Assembly (NCBI GenBank): GCA_022846075.1
Contig: AP025582.1
Coordinates: 682,001 to 746,000, forward strand
DNA from: Oscillospiraceae bacterium
GTDB taxonomy: Bacteria; Bacillota; Clostridia; Oscillospirales; Oscillospiraceae
Direction of reading: 5' to 3'
Length of the DNA stretch: 64,000 bases
Position numbers and translations under genes: made by a program. The notes under the pieces are model-generated. The model saw nothing but the letters and a program-made list of their open reading frames with translations. It was not told where the DNA came from and did not search any database. Of the stretch, positions 43,989 to 52,902 are shown piece after piece; within the stretch, counting starts at the first letter, position 1, and every line of letters begins with the position of its first letter.

Positions 43989-44573
43989 ATGAGCAATTAT
44001 GTGACCGGGACGGCCGTGAAGGCACTCCGGGAGAAGAAGGGATATACCCAAAAACAGCTGGCGGACCGGCTAGGGGTCAGCGACAAGGCGGTGAGCAAGT
44101 GGGAGACGGGCCGGGGACTGCCCGACCTGAGCCTGCTGGAGCCGCTGGCCCAGGCCCTTGGGGTGAGCGTGGCGGAGCTTTTGTCCGGGGAGCAGATCAC
44201 CAACGCCAACCGCTCCGCCAACCCCAAGCGGGGCAAGTTCTACCTCTGCCCGGTGTGCGGAAACGTGATCCACGCCATGGGGGAGGGGGCCTTCCACTGC
44301 TGCGGGGTGGCCCTGCCGCCCCTGGAGGCGGAGGAGGCGGACGGCGCCCACGCCATTACCCTGTCCGAGGTGGATGGGGAGTGGTACGTGCGGGCCGACC
44401 ACCCCATGGAGAAGGGGCATTTTCTCACCTTTTTCGCCCAGGCCACCGACCGGGGGGTGGAGATCGTGAAGCTCTGGCCCGAGCAGGTCCCCGAGGCCCG
44501 GTTCGCCAAGCGTGGGGTGGGGAGCGTCCTCTACGCCTGTTGCAACCGGCACGGGCTGTTCCGGGTGAAGTAG
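43989..44573 (+). CDS. XRE regulator fused to a desulfoferrodoxin/superoxide-reductase-like domain
   Basis: Residues about 5-60 are an HTH_3 domain (TQKQLADRLGVSDKAVSKWE). From about residue 85 the protein follows desulfoferrodoxin: a rubredoxin-like Cys site CPVCGN...CCG (C87, C90, C103, C104 approximately), then a superoxide-reductase core with His in AHAITL, HPMEKGHF, and the terminal CNRHGLF that supplies Cys and His iron ligands. All four His and the Cys of the square-pyramidal iron centre appear present. An iron-based redox or superoxide-sensing regulator is inferred. AGAAAGGAG lies upstream of the ATG at 43989. Confidence 0.85.
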   Translation: MSNYVTGTAVKALREKKGYTQKQLADRLGVSDKAVSKWETGRGLPDLSLLEPLAQALGVSVAELLSGEQITNANRSANPKRGKFYLCPVCGNVIHAMGEGAFHCCGVALPPLEAEEADGAHAITLSEVDGEWYVRADHPMEKGHFLTFFAQATDRGVEIVKLWPEQVPEARFAKRGVGSVLYACCNRHGLFRVK

Positions 44574-44654
44574 TGTCTGAGGGAAGGAACCCCGGCCCGC
44601 TCCCGGCGGGGCTTGGGGGCCATCTCCCCAAGGTGGAAAAGCCCATAGGAGACA

Positions 44655-44698
44655 AAAAGGCCGGGGGATGTACGAAAGCGTACATCCCCCGGCCTTTT
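44655..44698. terminator. Bidirectional terminator between convergent genes
   Basis: A 20-bp perfect stem (AAAAGGCCGGGGGATGTACG and its complement) with an AAAG loop separates the redox regulator from the hydrogenase operon. Confidence 0.95.
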
Positions 44699-44707
44699 GC
44701 CGTTGAT

Positions 44708-46444
44708 TTATCGCTGGCCGGGCATCTGCCAGGCCTCGTGGTCGGTGTGCAGGAGGTGGTGGGACTTCTCCCCCAAGGGCTGGCCCAGGTATTCGGCGTA
44801 GAGGGCCTGGACCTCCGGGTTCTCGTGGGAGAAGCGGATGTCCGCCTTGGCGTCCAGCTCCCAAAGGCGCTTGCCCCGGGGCTCCGCCAGCTCCACGCCG
44901 CCGTGGATGGGCTGGCCGCCGCCCCCGGCGCAGCCGCCGGGACAGGCCATGACCTCCACGAAGTCGTAGGAGACCTCACCGGCCTCCACCGCCTCCACGA
45001 GGGCCCGGGCGTTGCCAAGGCCGCTGACCACCGCCACCTTCACGTCCCCGGCGCCGGGGACGGTGAAAACGGCCTCCTTCCAGGGCTTGCTGCCCCGGAC
45101 GGCGGTAAAGGCGTCGGCGTCCGGATTGGAGCCGGTGACCAGATAGTAGGCGCTGCGAAGGGCCGCGTCCATCACGCCGCCGGTGGCCCCGAAGATGACC
45201 GCCGCGCCGGTGCCGGTGCCCAGGGGGGAGTCGAATGCCTCCTCGGGGAGGTCGCCGGGGAGGACGCAGTCGCTGCGCAGCAGCCGGTCCATCTCCCGGG
45301 TGGTGAGCACCACGTCCACGTCCGGGTCGCCGCAGGCGTCCTTCATGGAGGGCAGGGCGCACTCCGCCTTCTTGGCCGAGCAGGGCATGATGGACACCAC
45401 GAAAATCTTGTGGGGGTCCAGCCCCAGCTTTTCCGCCAGATAGCTCTTGGCCACCGCCCCGAACATCTGCTGGGGGGACTTAGCGGTGGACATCCCCGCC
45501 ACCTGGCCGGGGAACTGGGACTTCAAAAACCGCACCCAGCCGGGGCAGCAGGAGGTGTACATGGGCCAGGAGTAGCCCTCCCGGTGGGTGAAGCGCTCCA
45601 GGAACTCGCTGCCCTCCTCCATGATGGTGAGGTCGGCGGTGAAGTTGGTGTCAAAGACGTAGTTGAAGCCCATGCGCTTGAGAGCGGCCACCATCCGCCC
45701 GGCGGTGCCCACCTCGGGGGAGAGGCCGAAGCTCTCGGCCCAGGCCACCCGCACGGCGGGGGCCACCTGGATGACGGTGGTGAGCTCCGGGTCGGCCAGG
45801 GCCTTCAGCACCCGGCCGGTGTCGTCCCGGACGGTGAGGGCCCCGGTGGGGCAGTGGGTGACGCACTGGCCGCAGAAGGTGCAGTCGGTGTCCCCCAGCT
45901 TCCGGCGCAGGGACACGTCCACCGTGGTCCGGGAGCCGGTGCCCGACACGTCCCAGATGTGCATATCCTGGATTTTATCGCAGACCTGGACGCAGCGCAT
46001 GCACTTGATGCACTTGCTGGCCTCCCGCACCACGGGGACGGACAGGTCCACCCGGGCCCGCTCGGGCTGGACGGGATAGGGCTGGTAGTGGATGTTCATG
46101 TCCTGGGCCAGCTTTTGCAGCTCGCAGTTGCCGCTGCGGATGCACACGGTGCAGTTGGAGTCGTGCTGGGAGAGGATGAGGCGCAGGTTGGTCTTCCGGG
46201 CCTGCCGGACGGCGGGGGTGTTGGTGTGGACCACCATGCCCTCAAAGACCTGATTGTTGCAGGCGGTGACCATCCGCTCGGCCCCCTCCACCTCCACCAC
46301 GCACATGCGGCAGGCGGCGATCTCGTTGAGGTCCTTGAGGTAGCACAGATGTGGGATGGGGGTGCCCGCCCGCTGGGCGGCCTCCATAATGGTGGTGCCG
46401 TCCGCCACGGCAAGGCGCTTGCCGTCGATCACGATGTTTACCAT
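44708..46444 (-). CDS. hydA: [FeFe] hydrogenase catalytic subunit (HydA, M3-like)
   Basis: This 578-residue enzyme interconverts H+ and H2. An N-terminal [2Fe-2S] domain (HLCYLKDL, ACRMCVVEVEG, ACNNQ) is followed by a NuoG-like His/Cys cluster (HDSNCTVCIRSGNC), two [4Fe-4S] ferredoxin clusters (CIKCMRCVQVC, CTFCGQCVTHCPTGA) and the H-cluster domain. The H-cluster motifs are complete: L1 TSCCPGW near 295, L2 MPCSAKKAE near 351, L3 MACPGGCAGGGGQP near 498. The ATG at 46444 overlaps the end of the upstream flavoprotein gene, so the two should form a complex. Confidence 0.95.
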   Translation of the reverse strand: MVNIVIDGKRLAVADGTTIMEAAQRAGTPIPHLCYLKDLNEIAACRMCVVEVEGAERMVTACNNQVFEGMVVHTNTPAVRQARKTNLRLILSQHDSNCTVCIRSGNCELQKLAQDMNIHYQPYPVQPERARVDLSVPVVREASKCIKCMRCVQVCDKIQDMHIWDVSGTGSRTTVDVSLRRKLGDTDCTFCGQCVTHCPTGALTVRDDTGRVLKALADPELTTVIQVAPAVRVAWAESFGLSPEVGTAGRMVAALKRMGFNYVFDTNFTADLTIMEEGSEFLERFTHREGYSWPMYTSCCPGWVRFLKSQFPGQVAGMSTAKSPQQMFGAVAKSYLAEKLGLDPHKIFVVSIMPCSAKKAECALPSMKDACGDPDVDVVLTTREMDRLLRSDCVLPGDLPEEAFDSPLGTGTGAAVIFGATGGVMDAALRSAYYLVTGSNPDADAFTAVRGSKPWKEAVFTVPGAGDVKVAVVSGLGNARALVEAVEAGEVSYDFVEVMACPGGCAGGGGQPIHGGVELAEPRGKRLWELDAKADIRFSHENPEVQALYAEYLGQPLGEKSHHLLHTDHEAWQMPGQR

Positions 46445-48276
46445 GTTCTGATCCGCCCTCCTTTGAAGATGCCGTAGCCGAAGTGGTCGCACCGCAGGCA
46501 CCGCCCGGCCTCCTGCCGGGCCTCCTGGTCGGTCATGGCGCACTCCACGCAGGCGAAGTCACCCTTACGCTCCGCCGCCTCCCGCTCCGTGGGGTTGACC
46601 CGGCCCTTGGGCCGCAGGTCGGCGAAGCCGGGGAGGGGCACCTGCACGTCGGTGGTGATGGCGTGGTGGAAGCCCAGGTACTCGTCGATGTTGGCCGCCG
46701 CGGCCTTGCCCGCGGCGATGGCCCGGATGACGGTGGCGGGGCCGGTGACGCAGTCGCCCCCGGCGAAGACGCCGCTCTGGTCGGGCAGGTGGGTGCTGGG
46801 GTCGGCCAGCAGGGTGCCCCCCCGCTGGACCTTGATGCCGCCCTGCTCGAAGCCCCGGCTCTCCACCCCCTGGCCGATGGCCACGATGATGAGGTCGGCC
46901 TCGATGCGCCGCTCGGGCACGTCGGCGTTCACCGGCTTGGGCCGGCCGTGGCCGTCCAGCTCGCCGGGGATCTGGGGCTGGGTCCACAGAGCGGCGGCCT
47001 TCCCATCGCCGTCCGCCTCGATGCGGACGGGGGCCTGGAGGGTCAACAGCTCGGCCCCCTCGGCCACGGCGCCCTCCACCTCCTCGGCCAGGGCGGTCAT
47101 GTCGGCCTGGCGGCGGCGGTAGACGCAGGTGACGGTCCTGGCCCCCAGGCGGATGGCGCTGCGGGTCACGTCCATGGCAACGTTGCCGCCGCCGATGACC
47201 ACCACCCGCAGCCCGGTGAAGTCGGGCAGGTCGTTGTCTCCGATGGCCCGCAGCAGCTCCACGGCGGAGATGACGTTGGCGCTGTCCTCCCCGGGGATGC
47301 CGGTCTTTTTGTCGGTGTGGGCCCCGATGGCCAGATACACGCAGTCAAAGTCGTTTTTCAGGGCGTCGAAGGACACGTCGGTCCCCACGTCCACCCCGGT
47401 ATGTACCGTGACGCCCAGGGAGAGGATGGAGGAAACCTCCCCGTCCAGCAGCTCCCGGGGGAAGCGGTAGCTGGGGATGCCGTAGCGCATCATGCCGCCC
47501 AGGGCCCTGCGGCGCTCATAGACGGTGACGCTGTGGCCCATGAGGGCCAGGTAGTAGGCCGCGGACAGCCCGCCAGGGCCGCCGCCCACCACCGCCACCT
47601 TTTTGCCGGTGGCCTTTGCCGGGGCGGGCTGGGGGACCTCCCCCGCCTGGTCTACGGCGTAGCGCTTCAGCCCCCGGATGCTGATGGCGTCATCCACCAT
47701 GTTCCGGCGGCAGCGGGCCTCGCAGGGGTGCTCGCAGATATAGGCGCAGGCGGTGGGGAAGGGATTGTCCTTGCGGATGAGGCGCACCGCGTCGGCGTAC
47801 CGGCCCGCCTTGATGAGGGCCACGTAGCCGGGGATGTCCACCCCGGCGGGGCACATGGCCACGCAGGGCACGGGGTTGCCCACGCTGCCCAGGCACCGGT
47901 GGTGGCGCACGTGCTCCTCGTAGTCCTCCCGGAAGCCTCTCAGGCCAGTGAGGACCAGCTGGGCCGCGTCGATGCCGATGGCGCAGTCCGCCGTGGCGGC
48001 CACCACCTGGGCGGTCTCCTCAATGCGGGTCAAAATGCGCTCGTCCGGCTCACCGTCCAGCACCTCGCGGATCATGTTGGCCAGCTGTTGGAGCCCTACG
48101 CGGCAGGGTACGCACTTGCCGCAGGTCTGGGCCTGGCAGAGGCTTAGGAAATTGAGGGCCATGTCCACCGGGCACAGTCCCGGGGGGCTGGCGGCGATGC
48201 GGCGCTCCATGTTGCGGTAGAGCTGGTCCACCACGTCCTGGGCCCGGCTGGGGGTCTTGACGTCCAGTCTGCTCAT
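46438..48276 (-). CDS. NuoF-C-terminal/GltD chimeric FAD oxidoreductase, partner of the hydrogenase
   Basis: Residues about 1-130 match only the C-terminal [4Fe-4S] helical part of NuoF (GKCVPCRVGL and TADCAIGIDAAQ supply Cys ligands); the FMN/NADH domain of NuoF is missing. From about residue 135 it is GltD-like: an Fe-S N-domain (CPAGVDIPGY, CAYICEHPCEARCRR), an FAD site VVGGGPGGLSAAYYLALMG and an NAD(P) site VVIGGGNVAMDVTRSAIRLG. The C-terminus adds a Cys segment (CVECAMTD, CLRCD). It should pass electrons between NAD(P)H and the hydrogenase. The gene is first in the operon. Confidence 0.88.
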   Translation of the reverse strand: MSRLDVKTPSRAQDVVDQLYRNMERRIAASPPGLCPVDMALNFLSLCQAQTCGKCVPCRVGLQQLANMIREVLDGEPDERILTRIEETAQVVAATADCAIGIDAAQLVLTGLRGFREDYEEHVRHHRCLGSVGNPVPCVAMCPAGVDIPGYVALIKAGRYADAVRLIRKDNPFPTACAYICEHPCEARCRRNMVDDAISIRGLKRYAVDQAGEVPQPAPAKATGKKVAVVGGGPGGLSAAYYLALMGHSVTVYERRRALGGMMRYGIPSYRFPRELLDGEVSSILSLGVTVHTGVDVGTDVSFDALKNDFDCVYLAIGAHTDKKTGIPGEDSANVISAVELLRAIGDNDLPDFTGLRVVVIGGGNVAMDVTRSAIRLGARTVTCVYRRRQADMTALAEEVEGAVAEGAELLTLQAPVRIEADGDGKAAALWTQPQIPGELDGHGRPKPVNADVPERRIEADLIIVAIGQGVESRGFEQGGIKVQRGGTLLADPSTHLPDQSGVFAGGDCVTGPATVIRAIAAGKAAAANIDEYLGFHHAITTDVQVPLPGFADLRPKGRVNPTEREAAERKGDFACVECAMTDQEARQEAGRCLRCDHFGYGIFKGGRIRTW

Positions 48277-48386
48277 TTGCTTGTTACCACTCCTTCTGGC
48301 GGCCCGAACCGGTCCCCGCCCATCATCTGCCCTAGTGGGCGTCTCGGAAACCGGTCGAGACGCCCTGTTGACCTCTGGCTATCTCC

Positions 48387-48414
48387 ATTGTACTAAAAAT
48401 TTTACATATAGCAA
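48387..48414 (-). promoter_or_regulatory. Promoter of the hydrogenase operon
   Basis: On the minus strand TTGCTA (48414-48409) and TACAAT (48392-48387) are 16 bases apart. The leader downstream contains a 10-bp perfect inverted repeat (GGGCGTCTCG, 48337-48365) of unknown role. Confidence 0.65.
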
Positions 48415-48444
48415 GAACTTTTTTTAGGTTTTTCGGAAAAAGAC

Positions 48445-48477
48445 AAAAAAAGTGCCCGCCGGAGCGCTCCGGCGGGC
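48445..48477 (-). terminator. Terminator of the glycosyltransferase-glf operon
   Basis: GCCCGCCGGAG and its complement form an 11-bp stem; on the minus strand it is followed by ACTTTTTTT. It separates this operon from the hydrogenase promoter. Confidence 0.9.
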
Positions 48478-48490
48478 CTTTGGCTTCCAT

Positions 48491-49528
48491 TTAATTGAAT
48501 TTATAGATATGCTGGGCCACGTGGTAGAGGGAGACGGAGAGCTTCCGCCCCTGGTAGCCGGGGAAGACCCCCACGGCGGAGAGGGCCCGGTACTTGAGCC
48601 GGTGGTAGAGAGCCTGGTCCACGGTGCGCAGGTACTCCCACAGCTCGGTCTTCATCCCCAAAGACTCCGGCGTGCCGGAGATGTTGAGGAAGATGGAGGA
48701 GATGGTCATCATCATGGACAGATAGCTGAGCATATACCGGCCCAGACGGGGGTAGTCCCGCTTCACCTTCCACAGGTCGTGGGCCTCGATCATCAGTTTG
48801 GTGACCCGCACCTGCTGGTCCACCCGGCCCACCATCACCTTCTCGTTGACGCTCTGGTCCGCCCGGCCGATGAAGTAGCGGTAGAGGTCCAGGTCCATGT
48901 AGTAGATGGACTTGACGTAGGGAAGGGGCTGGTAGACGAAGATGTTGTCCACGTAGAAGGTGTGCTTGGGCAGCTCCAGCCCGCAGTCCCGCAGAAGCTG
49001 GGTGCGGTAGATGACCGAGTGCATCAGCAGGTATTGGGAGGGGCGGAAGCGGCCCATGTCGTCCCAGGTGAACACCTTCCCCTCGGGAAAGACGTTGCGG
49101 TAGCGCATGACCCGCTGGGTGTTGTCCTCCACGTGCTCGTAGACATAGTTGGCAATGAGCATGTCAAGGGGCTCCGGCCACCGGGCGCACTCCCGGAGCT
49201 TGGCCAGGACTTGCTGGAGGGCGTCGGTGTCCAGCCAGTCGTCGGAGTCCACCACCTTGTAATAGAGGCCCGTGGCGTTCCGAAGGCCCTGATTGACCCC
49301 CTCGCCGTGGCCCCCGTTCTCCTGGTGGATGACCTTGACGATGTCGGGGTATTGCTGGGCGTAGCGGTCGCAGATGGCGGGGGTGTCGTCCTTGACGGAG
49401 CCGTCGTCCACCAAAATGATCTCCACGTCCTCCCCGCCGGTGAGGAGGGTCTCCACGCAGTGGTCCATATAGGCGGCGGAGTTGTAGCAGGGGACGGCGA
49501 AGGTCAGTATTTTTTCCATATCGGGCAT
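48491..49528 (-). CDS. Family 2 glycosyltransferase
   Basis: The 345-residue protein has a GT-A fold N-terminus: ILTFAVPCYNSAAYMDHCVETL, VEIILVDDGSVKDDT and the metal-binding region KVVDSDDWLDTDAL. It lacks a membrane helix and probably acts at the inner face of the membrane on a lipid-linked glycan. It follows the UDP-galactopyranose mutase gene with a one-base overlap, so UDP-galactofuranose is a reasonable donor; the acceptor is unknown. Confidence 0.9.
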   Translation of the reverse strand: MPDMEKILTFAVPCYNSAAYMDHCVETLLTGGEDVEIILVDDGSVKDDTPAICDRYAQQYPDIVKVIHQENGGHGEGVNQGLRNATGLYYKVVDSDDWLDTDALQQVLAKLRECARWPEPLDMLIANYVYEHVEDNTQRVMRYRNVFPEGKVFTWDDMGRFRPSQYLLMHSVIYRTQLLRDCGLELPKHTFYVDNIFVYQPLPYVKSIYYMDLDLYRYFIGRADQSVNEKVMVGRVDQQVRVTKLMIEAHDLWKVKRDYPRLGRYMLSYLSMMMTISSIFLNISGTPESLGMKTELWEYLRTVDQALYHRLKYRALSAVGVFPGYQGRKLSVSLYHVAQHIYKFN

Positions 49529-50694
49529 CAGCCTCCCAGCAGTTTGTCCGTCAGGGCCAGGGCGCGGCCCACGATGGCGTCCATGTTGTAGTATTTGTAT
49601 TCCGCCAGCCGGCCCAGGAGGTGGAGGGAGGGATACCGCTCCGCCAGAGCGGCGTATTGGCCGTAGAGGGCGTTGTTGGCGTCGTTGATGATGGCGTAAT
49701 AGGGCACCTCGCCGGCAGTCCCGGTGTAGGCCCTGGAGAACTCCTTCATAATGGTGGTCTTTCCCGGAAGCTCTTGGCCGGTAAGGCGCTTGAACTCGGT
49801 GATGCGGGTGAAGTCCTCATCCATGGTGTAGTTCACCGTGCCGTGGCTCTGGTAGAAATCCCTGTCGTAAGTCTCGAACCGGAAGTCCAGAGTGCGGTAG
49901 GGCAGGCGGCCGAAGCGGCAGCCAAAGAGTTCGTCGGCGGCGCCGGTGTAGATGACCTCTCCGGCGAAGGGCTCCCCGTCCAGCAGGAGCCGGTCGCCCA
50001 GGGTGAGGCGGGCGGCGGCGTCCTGCCCCAGCTCCACCGTGATGTTGGGATGGTCCAGAATCCGCTGGAAAATGGGGGTGTAGCCCTTGGCGGGCATCCC
50101 CTGGTAGGGGTCCTGGAAGTAGCGGCAGTCCCGGGAGAGGAACACGGGGACCCGGGCCGTGGTGTTGGGGTCGATCTCCTCCGGCTTCTGGCCCCACTGC
50201 TTCATGGTGTATCTCACAAAGACGTGGTCGTAGACATATTCGGCCAGGGCGGCGATCTCAGGGTCGGGGCTCTGGCGCAGCTCCAGGATGGTGACCTTCT
50301 TTTCGGCGCCGTAAGCGGCGATGAGCTTTTCCTCCAGCGCCTTGGCCTTATCAGGGCCGAAGGCCGCCTCCAGGGAGACCAGGTTGAAGGGGACGGGCAG
50401 CTCCATGCGGCCCTCCGGCCCGGGGATGCTGGCCACCACCTTGTGCTGGTAGCCGGTCCAGGCGGTGTACTGGGATAAGTAGTCGTAGACCCGCCGGTCG
50501 GCGGTGTGGAAGATATGGGGGCCGTACTGGTGGATGAGGACGCCGTGGGCGTCCAGACAGTCGTAGGCGTTGCCGCCCAAGTGGTCCCGGCGCTCCAGCA
50601 CCAGCACGTTCCTGCCGCCCCGGCGGGCCAGCTCTCCGGCGGTCACCGCCCCGGCGAAGCCGGCGCCGATGACGAGCGTATCATAATGTGCCAT
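49528..50694 (-). CDS. glf: UDP-galactopyranose mutase
   Basis: Glf is a flavoenzyme that converts UDP-galactopyranose to UDP-galactofuranose. The 388-residue protein begins with the FAD motif VIGAGFAGAVTAGELA and has ERRDHLGGNAYD, YGPHIFHT and the substrate-side Arg/Tyr segments RYTMKQWGQ and RAYTGTAGEVPYY. Length and order are normal. It shares an operon with the glycosyltransferase, pointing to a galactofuranose-containing surface glycan. Confidence 0.96.
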   Translation of the reverse strand: MAHYDTLVIGAGFAGAVTAGELARRGGRNVLVLERRDHLGGNAYDCLDAHGVLIHQYGPHIFHTADRRVYDYLSQYTAWTGYQHKVVASIPGPEGRMELPVPFNLVSLEAAFGPDKAKALEEKLIAAYGAEKKVTILELRQSPDPEIAALAEYVYDHVFVRYTMKQWGQKPEEIDPNTTARVPVFLSRDCRYFQDPYQGMPAKGYTPIFQRILDHPNITVELGQDAAARLTLGDRLLLDGEPFAGEVIYTGAADELFGCRFGRLPYRTLDFRFETYDRDFYQSHGTVNYTMDEDFTRITEFKRLTGQELPGKTTIMKEFSRAYTGTAGEVPYYAIINDANNALYGQYAALAERYPSLHLLGRLAEYKYYNMDAIVGRALALTDKLLGG

Positions 50695-50795
50695 GATCGT
50701 TCTCCTTTTCTTCTCTTCGCTGTTAGAAATAGTTTATCATACAGCGGCCTTGGAAAAAAGGAATTTTCTCTTAAGTTTCCGCAAAGAAAAGGAGA

Positions 50796-51326
50796 TCAAC
50801 AGAATTTGTCCTTGTAATGGAGGATGGCGTTTCGGATGACCTCGATGGCGCCCTCCCGGCCCTGGACGTCCCCGGCCATGGTCTCCTTGCCCTCCAGAGT
50901 CTTGTAGACGGTGAAGAAGTGGGCCATTTCGTCGAAGATGTGGTCGGGCAGCTCGGAGATGTCCTTGTAGTTTTTATAGGTGGGGTCGGCGAAGGGGATG
51001 GCGATGATCTTCTCGTCGTTCTTGCCGTCGTCCAGCATGGAGATGTAGCCGATGGGGTAGCAGCGCACCAGGGTCAGGGGATCCAGCACCTCGGAGCACA
51101 GCACCAGCACGTCCAGGGGGTCGCCGTCGTCGCCGTAGGTGCGTGGGATGAAGCCGTAGTTGGCGGGATAGTGGGTGGAGGTGTAGAGGATGCGGTCCAG
51201 GATGATGAGGCCGGTCTCCTTGTCCAGCTCGTACTTTTTCTTGCTGCCCTGGGGGATCTCCACCACGGCGATGAAATCCTCGGGGGAGATCCGCTTGGGG
51301 TCGATGTCGTGCCAAATATTACTCAT
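50796..51326 (-). CDS. ppa: Inorganic pyrophosphatase (family I)
   Basis: The 176-residue enzyme hydrolyses pyrophosphate to phosphate. It has the family I active-site segments [11 protein letters not shown] (SKKKYE region), [33 protein letters not shown] with the Asp metal ligands in outline, and [12 protein letters not shown] promoter (TTGTAT-17-TATAAT on the minus strand at 51402-51374) lies just upstream. It appears monocistronic. Confidence 0.96.
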   Translation of the reverse strand: MSNIWHDIDPKRISPEDFIAVVEIPQGSKKKYELDKETGLIILDRILYTSTHYPANYGFIPRTYGDDGDPLDVLVLCSEVLDPLTLVRCYPIGYISMLDDGKNDEKIIAIPFADPTYKNYKDISELPDHIFDEMAHFFTVYKTLEGKETMAGDVQGREGAIEVIRNAILHYKDKFC

Positions 51327-51373
51327 CGGAAAAACTCCTTCCGTATTCTGGTCTGGCGGTCACATACAATTTC

Positions 51374-51402
51374 ATTATAGCCGCTTTTGGGTGGAAATAC
51401 AA
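51374..51402 (-). promoter_or_regulatory. Promoter of ppa
   Basis: On the minus strand TTGTAT (51402-51397) and a perfect TATAAT (51379-51374) are 17 bases apart. Confidence 0.78.
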
Positions 51403-51414
51403 GGGAGAAGGAAA

Positions 51415-51448
51415 CACAAGCGCCAGGGTTCTCACCCTGGCGCTTGTG
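51415..51448 (-). terminator. Terminator of the molybdoenzyme/NhaC operon
   Basis: CACAAGCGCCAGGGT and its complement form a 15-bp perfect stem with a TCTC-type loop, directly after the NhaC gene. The T-run is short. Confidence 0.75.
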
Positions 51449-51469
51449 TCTGGTTGGCGGCAGTTTCGG

Positions 51470-52831
51470 TCATTTGCTCTTTCTTCCGTAGCCGGTGACG
51501 ATGGCCACCACCAGGATGACCAGCATGGCGATGGAGTAGAAGTTGACGAAGGGGATGGCGGCGGGGGCCACGGCGAAGGCCTCGCCGAACTCGGCGGCCT
51601 TCTGGGCGGGGATGACGCAGTGGACCGTCCAGGGGGCCAGGAAGCAGAAGACGCATCCAGCGCAGTCCATCAGGTTGGCCCGGCGGTAGGGGTCCAGCCC
51701 GGCCTTCTCGCCCAGCTCCTTCACCAGGTCGCCCATGGCCACGATGGCCACGGAGATGACGCCGGTGATCATGCTGAGGATGCCCACGCAGCCCACGATG
51801 GTGGCCTCGGTGCTGGCGGGGCCCTTGGCAAGCTTGGACAGGCCCCGGCCCACGTCCTCGAAGAGGCCGCTGCGCTCCATGACGCCCAGCAGGGCGAACA
51901 CGGCGATGAGCATGGCCACGGTGCCCATGCAGCCGGAGATGGAGTCGGGCAGGGCGCCGGCCACCTTGAAGCCGCCGGGGAAGGACAGCAGGTCGGCCAC
52001 GTGGTAGATGCCGCTGATCAGGCCGGCCGCCACGCCGGCGATGACGCCCCAGGCCAGGGCGGTGATGAGGTGCTTCTTCATCAGGCACAGGGCGATGATG
52101 ACCACGGGTACCACCAGCATGATGAGGGACAGGGCCCGGGGCTCCACCTGGGCGGCCTCCAGCATGGCGGAGTTGGTCTCGGTCTTGGTGAAGAGGAGGA
52201 AGCAGATCAGGGCGATGACGGCGGCGGGGATGGAGTATTTGATCCGGGTGCGCACCACCTTGCCCAGCTCGGCGCCCTGGGTGGCGGAGGAAGCGATGGT
52301 GGTGTCGGAGATGGGGGCCAGGTTATCGCCGAAGGCGGCGCCCGAGACGATGGCGCCCAGCATGTACACCGGGGTCACGCCGGTCATGACCCCCACGGGG
52401 AAGAGGATGGGGATGACCACCATGTAGGTGCCCACGGAGGTGCCGGTGGAGAAGGCCAGCAGGCAGGTGATGAGGAAGGTGGCCGCCGCGAAGAGCCTGC
52501 CGGTGAAGCCGGCGTTCACGGCGTAGGCGGCGATGGTCTGGACCATGCCGCTGCCCGAGATCAGCTTGCCGGAGATGGCGGCCAGGATGACGGCCAGGGC
52601 GATGACGGGGAACATGGGCTTTGTGAGCCCGGTGATGATGGCCTGGCCATAGGCCTTCTCATCCTTGACCAGGATGACGCCGAAGATGATGGCCATGAAG
52701 AAGGCCACCATGTAGCCGCTGACGTTGGAGCCCTTGACGGCGGCCCAGATGATAAAGACCACGGCCACCAGCAGGGGGACCAGCTTGCCGAAGGTACCCA
52801 GGTGGAATTCCAGTCGCTTGTTTTCACTCAT
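51470..52831 (-). CDS. NhaC-family Na+/H+ antiporter-like transporter (paralogue 1)
   Basis: The 453-residue protein has about 12 membrane helices and the NhaC signature regions: FSTGTSVGTYMVVIPILFPVG and FGDNLAPISDTTIASSATQGAE. Members exchange Na+ and H+, and some carry organic ions. It is the last gene of the operon that starts with the Crp/Fnr regulator, 72 bases after the ferredoxin gene. A second NhaC paralogue is divergent from the same operon at 57761. The substrate of neither is certain. Confidence 0.87.
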   Translation of the reverse strand: MSENKRLEFHLGTFGKLVPLLVAVVFIIWAAVKGSNVSGYMVAFFMAIIFGVILVKDEKAYGQAIITGLTKPMFPVIALAVILAAISGKLISGSGMVQTIAAYAVNAGFTGRLFAAATFLITCLLAFSTGTSVGTYMVVIPILFPVGVMTGVTPVYMLGAIVSGAAFGDNLAPISDTTIASSATQGAELGKVVRTRIKYSIPAAVIALICFLLFTKTETNSAMLEAAQVEPRALSLIMLVVPVVIIALCLMKKHLITALAWGVIAGVAAGLISGIYHVADLLSFPGGFKVAGALPDSISGCMGTVAMLIAVFALLGVMERSGLFEDVGRGLSKLAKGPASTEATIVGCVGILSMITGVISVAIVAMGDLVKELGEKAGLDPYRRANLMDCAGCVFCFLAPWTVHCVIPAQKAAEFGEAFAVAPAAIPFVNFYSIAMLVILVVAIVTGYGRKSK

Positions 52832-52902
52832 GACAATACCTCCCTATTCTCTCTCGGTTCGTTGCGCTCAGAAGTGCCGCCTCCCAAGCTATGTGATACG
52901 CC

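Noticed and set aside
46483-48147. Long plus-strand frame opposite the hydrogenase flavoprotein gene
   Set aside because: The minus-strand gene has complete FAD and Fe-S motifs, and the plus frame is a shadow rich in Gly/His/Val.
48337-48365. Rex-type operator before the hydrogenase operon
   Set aside because: The repeat is GC-rich and does not resemble TTGTTAA-N4-TTAACAA.
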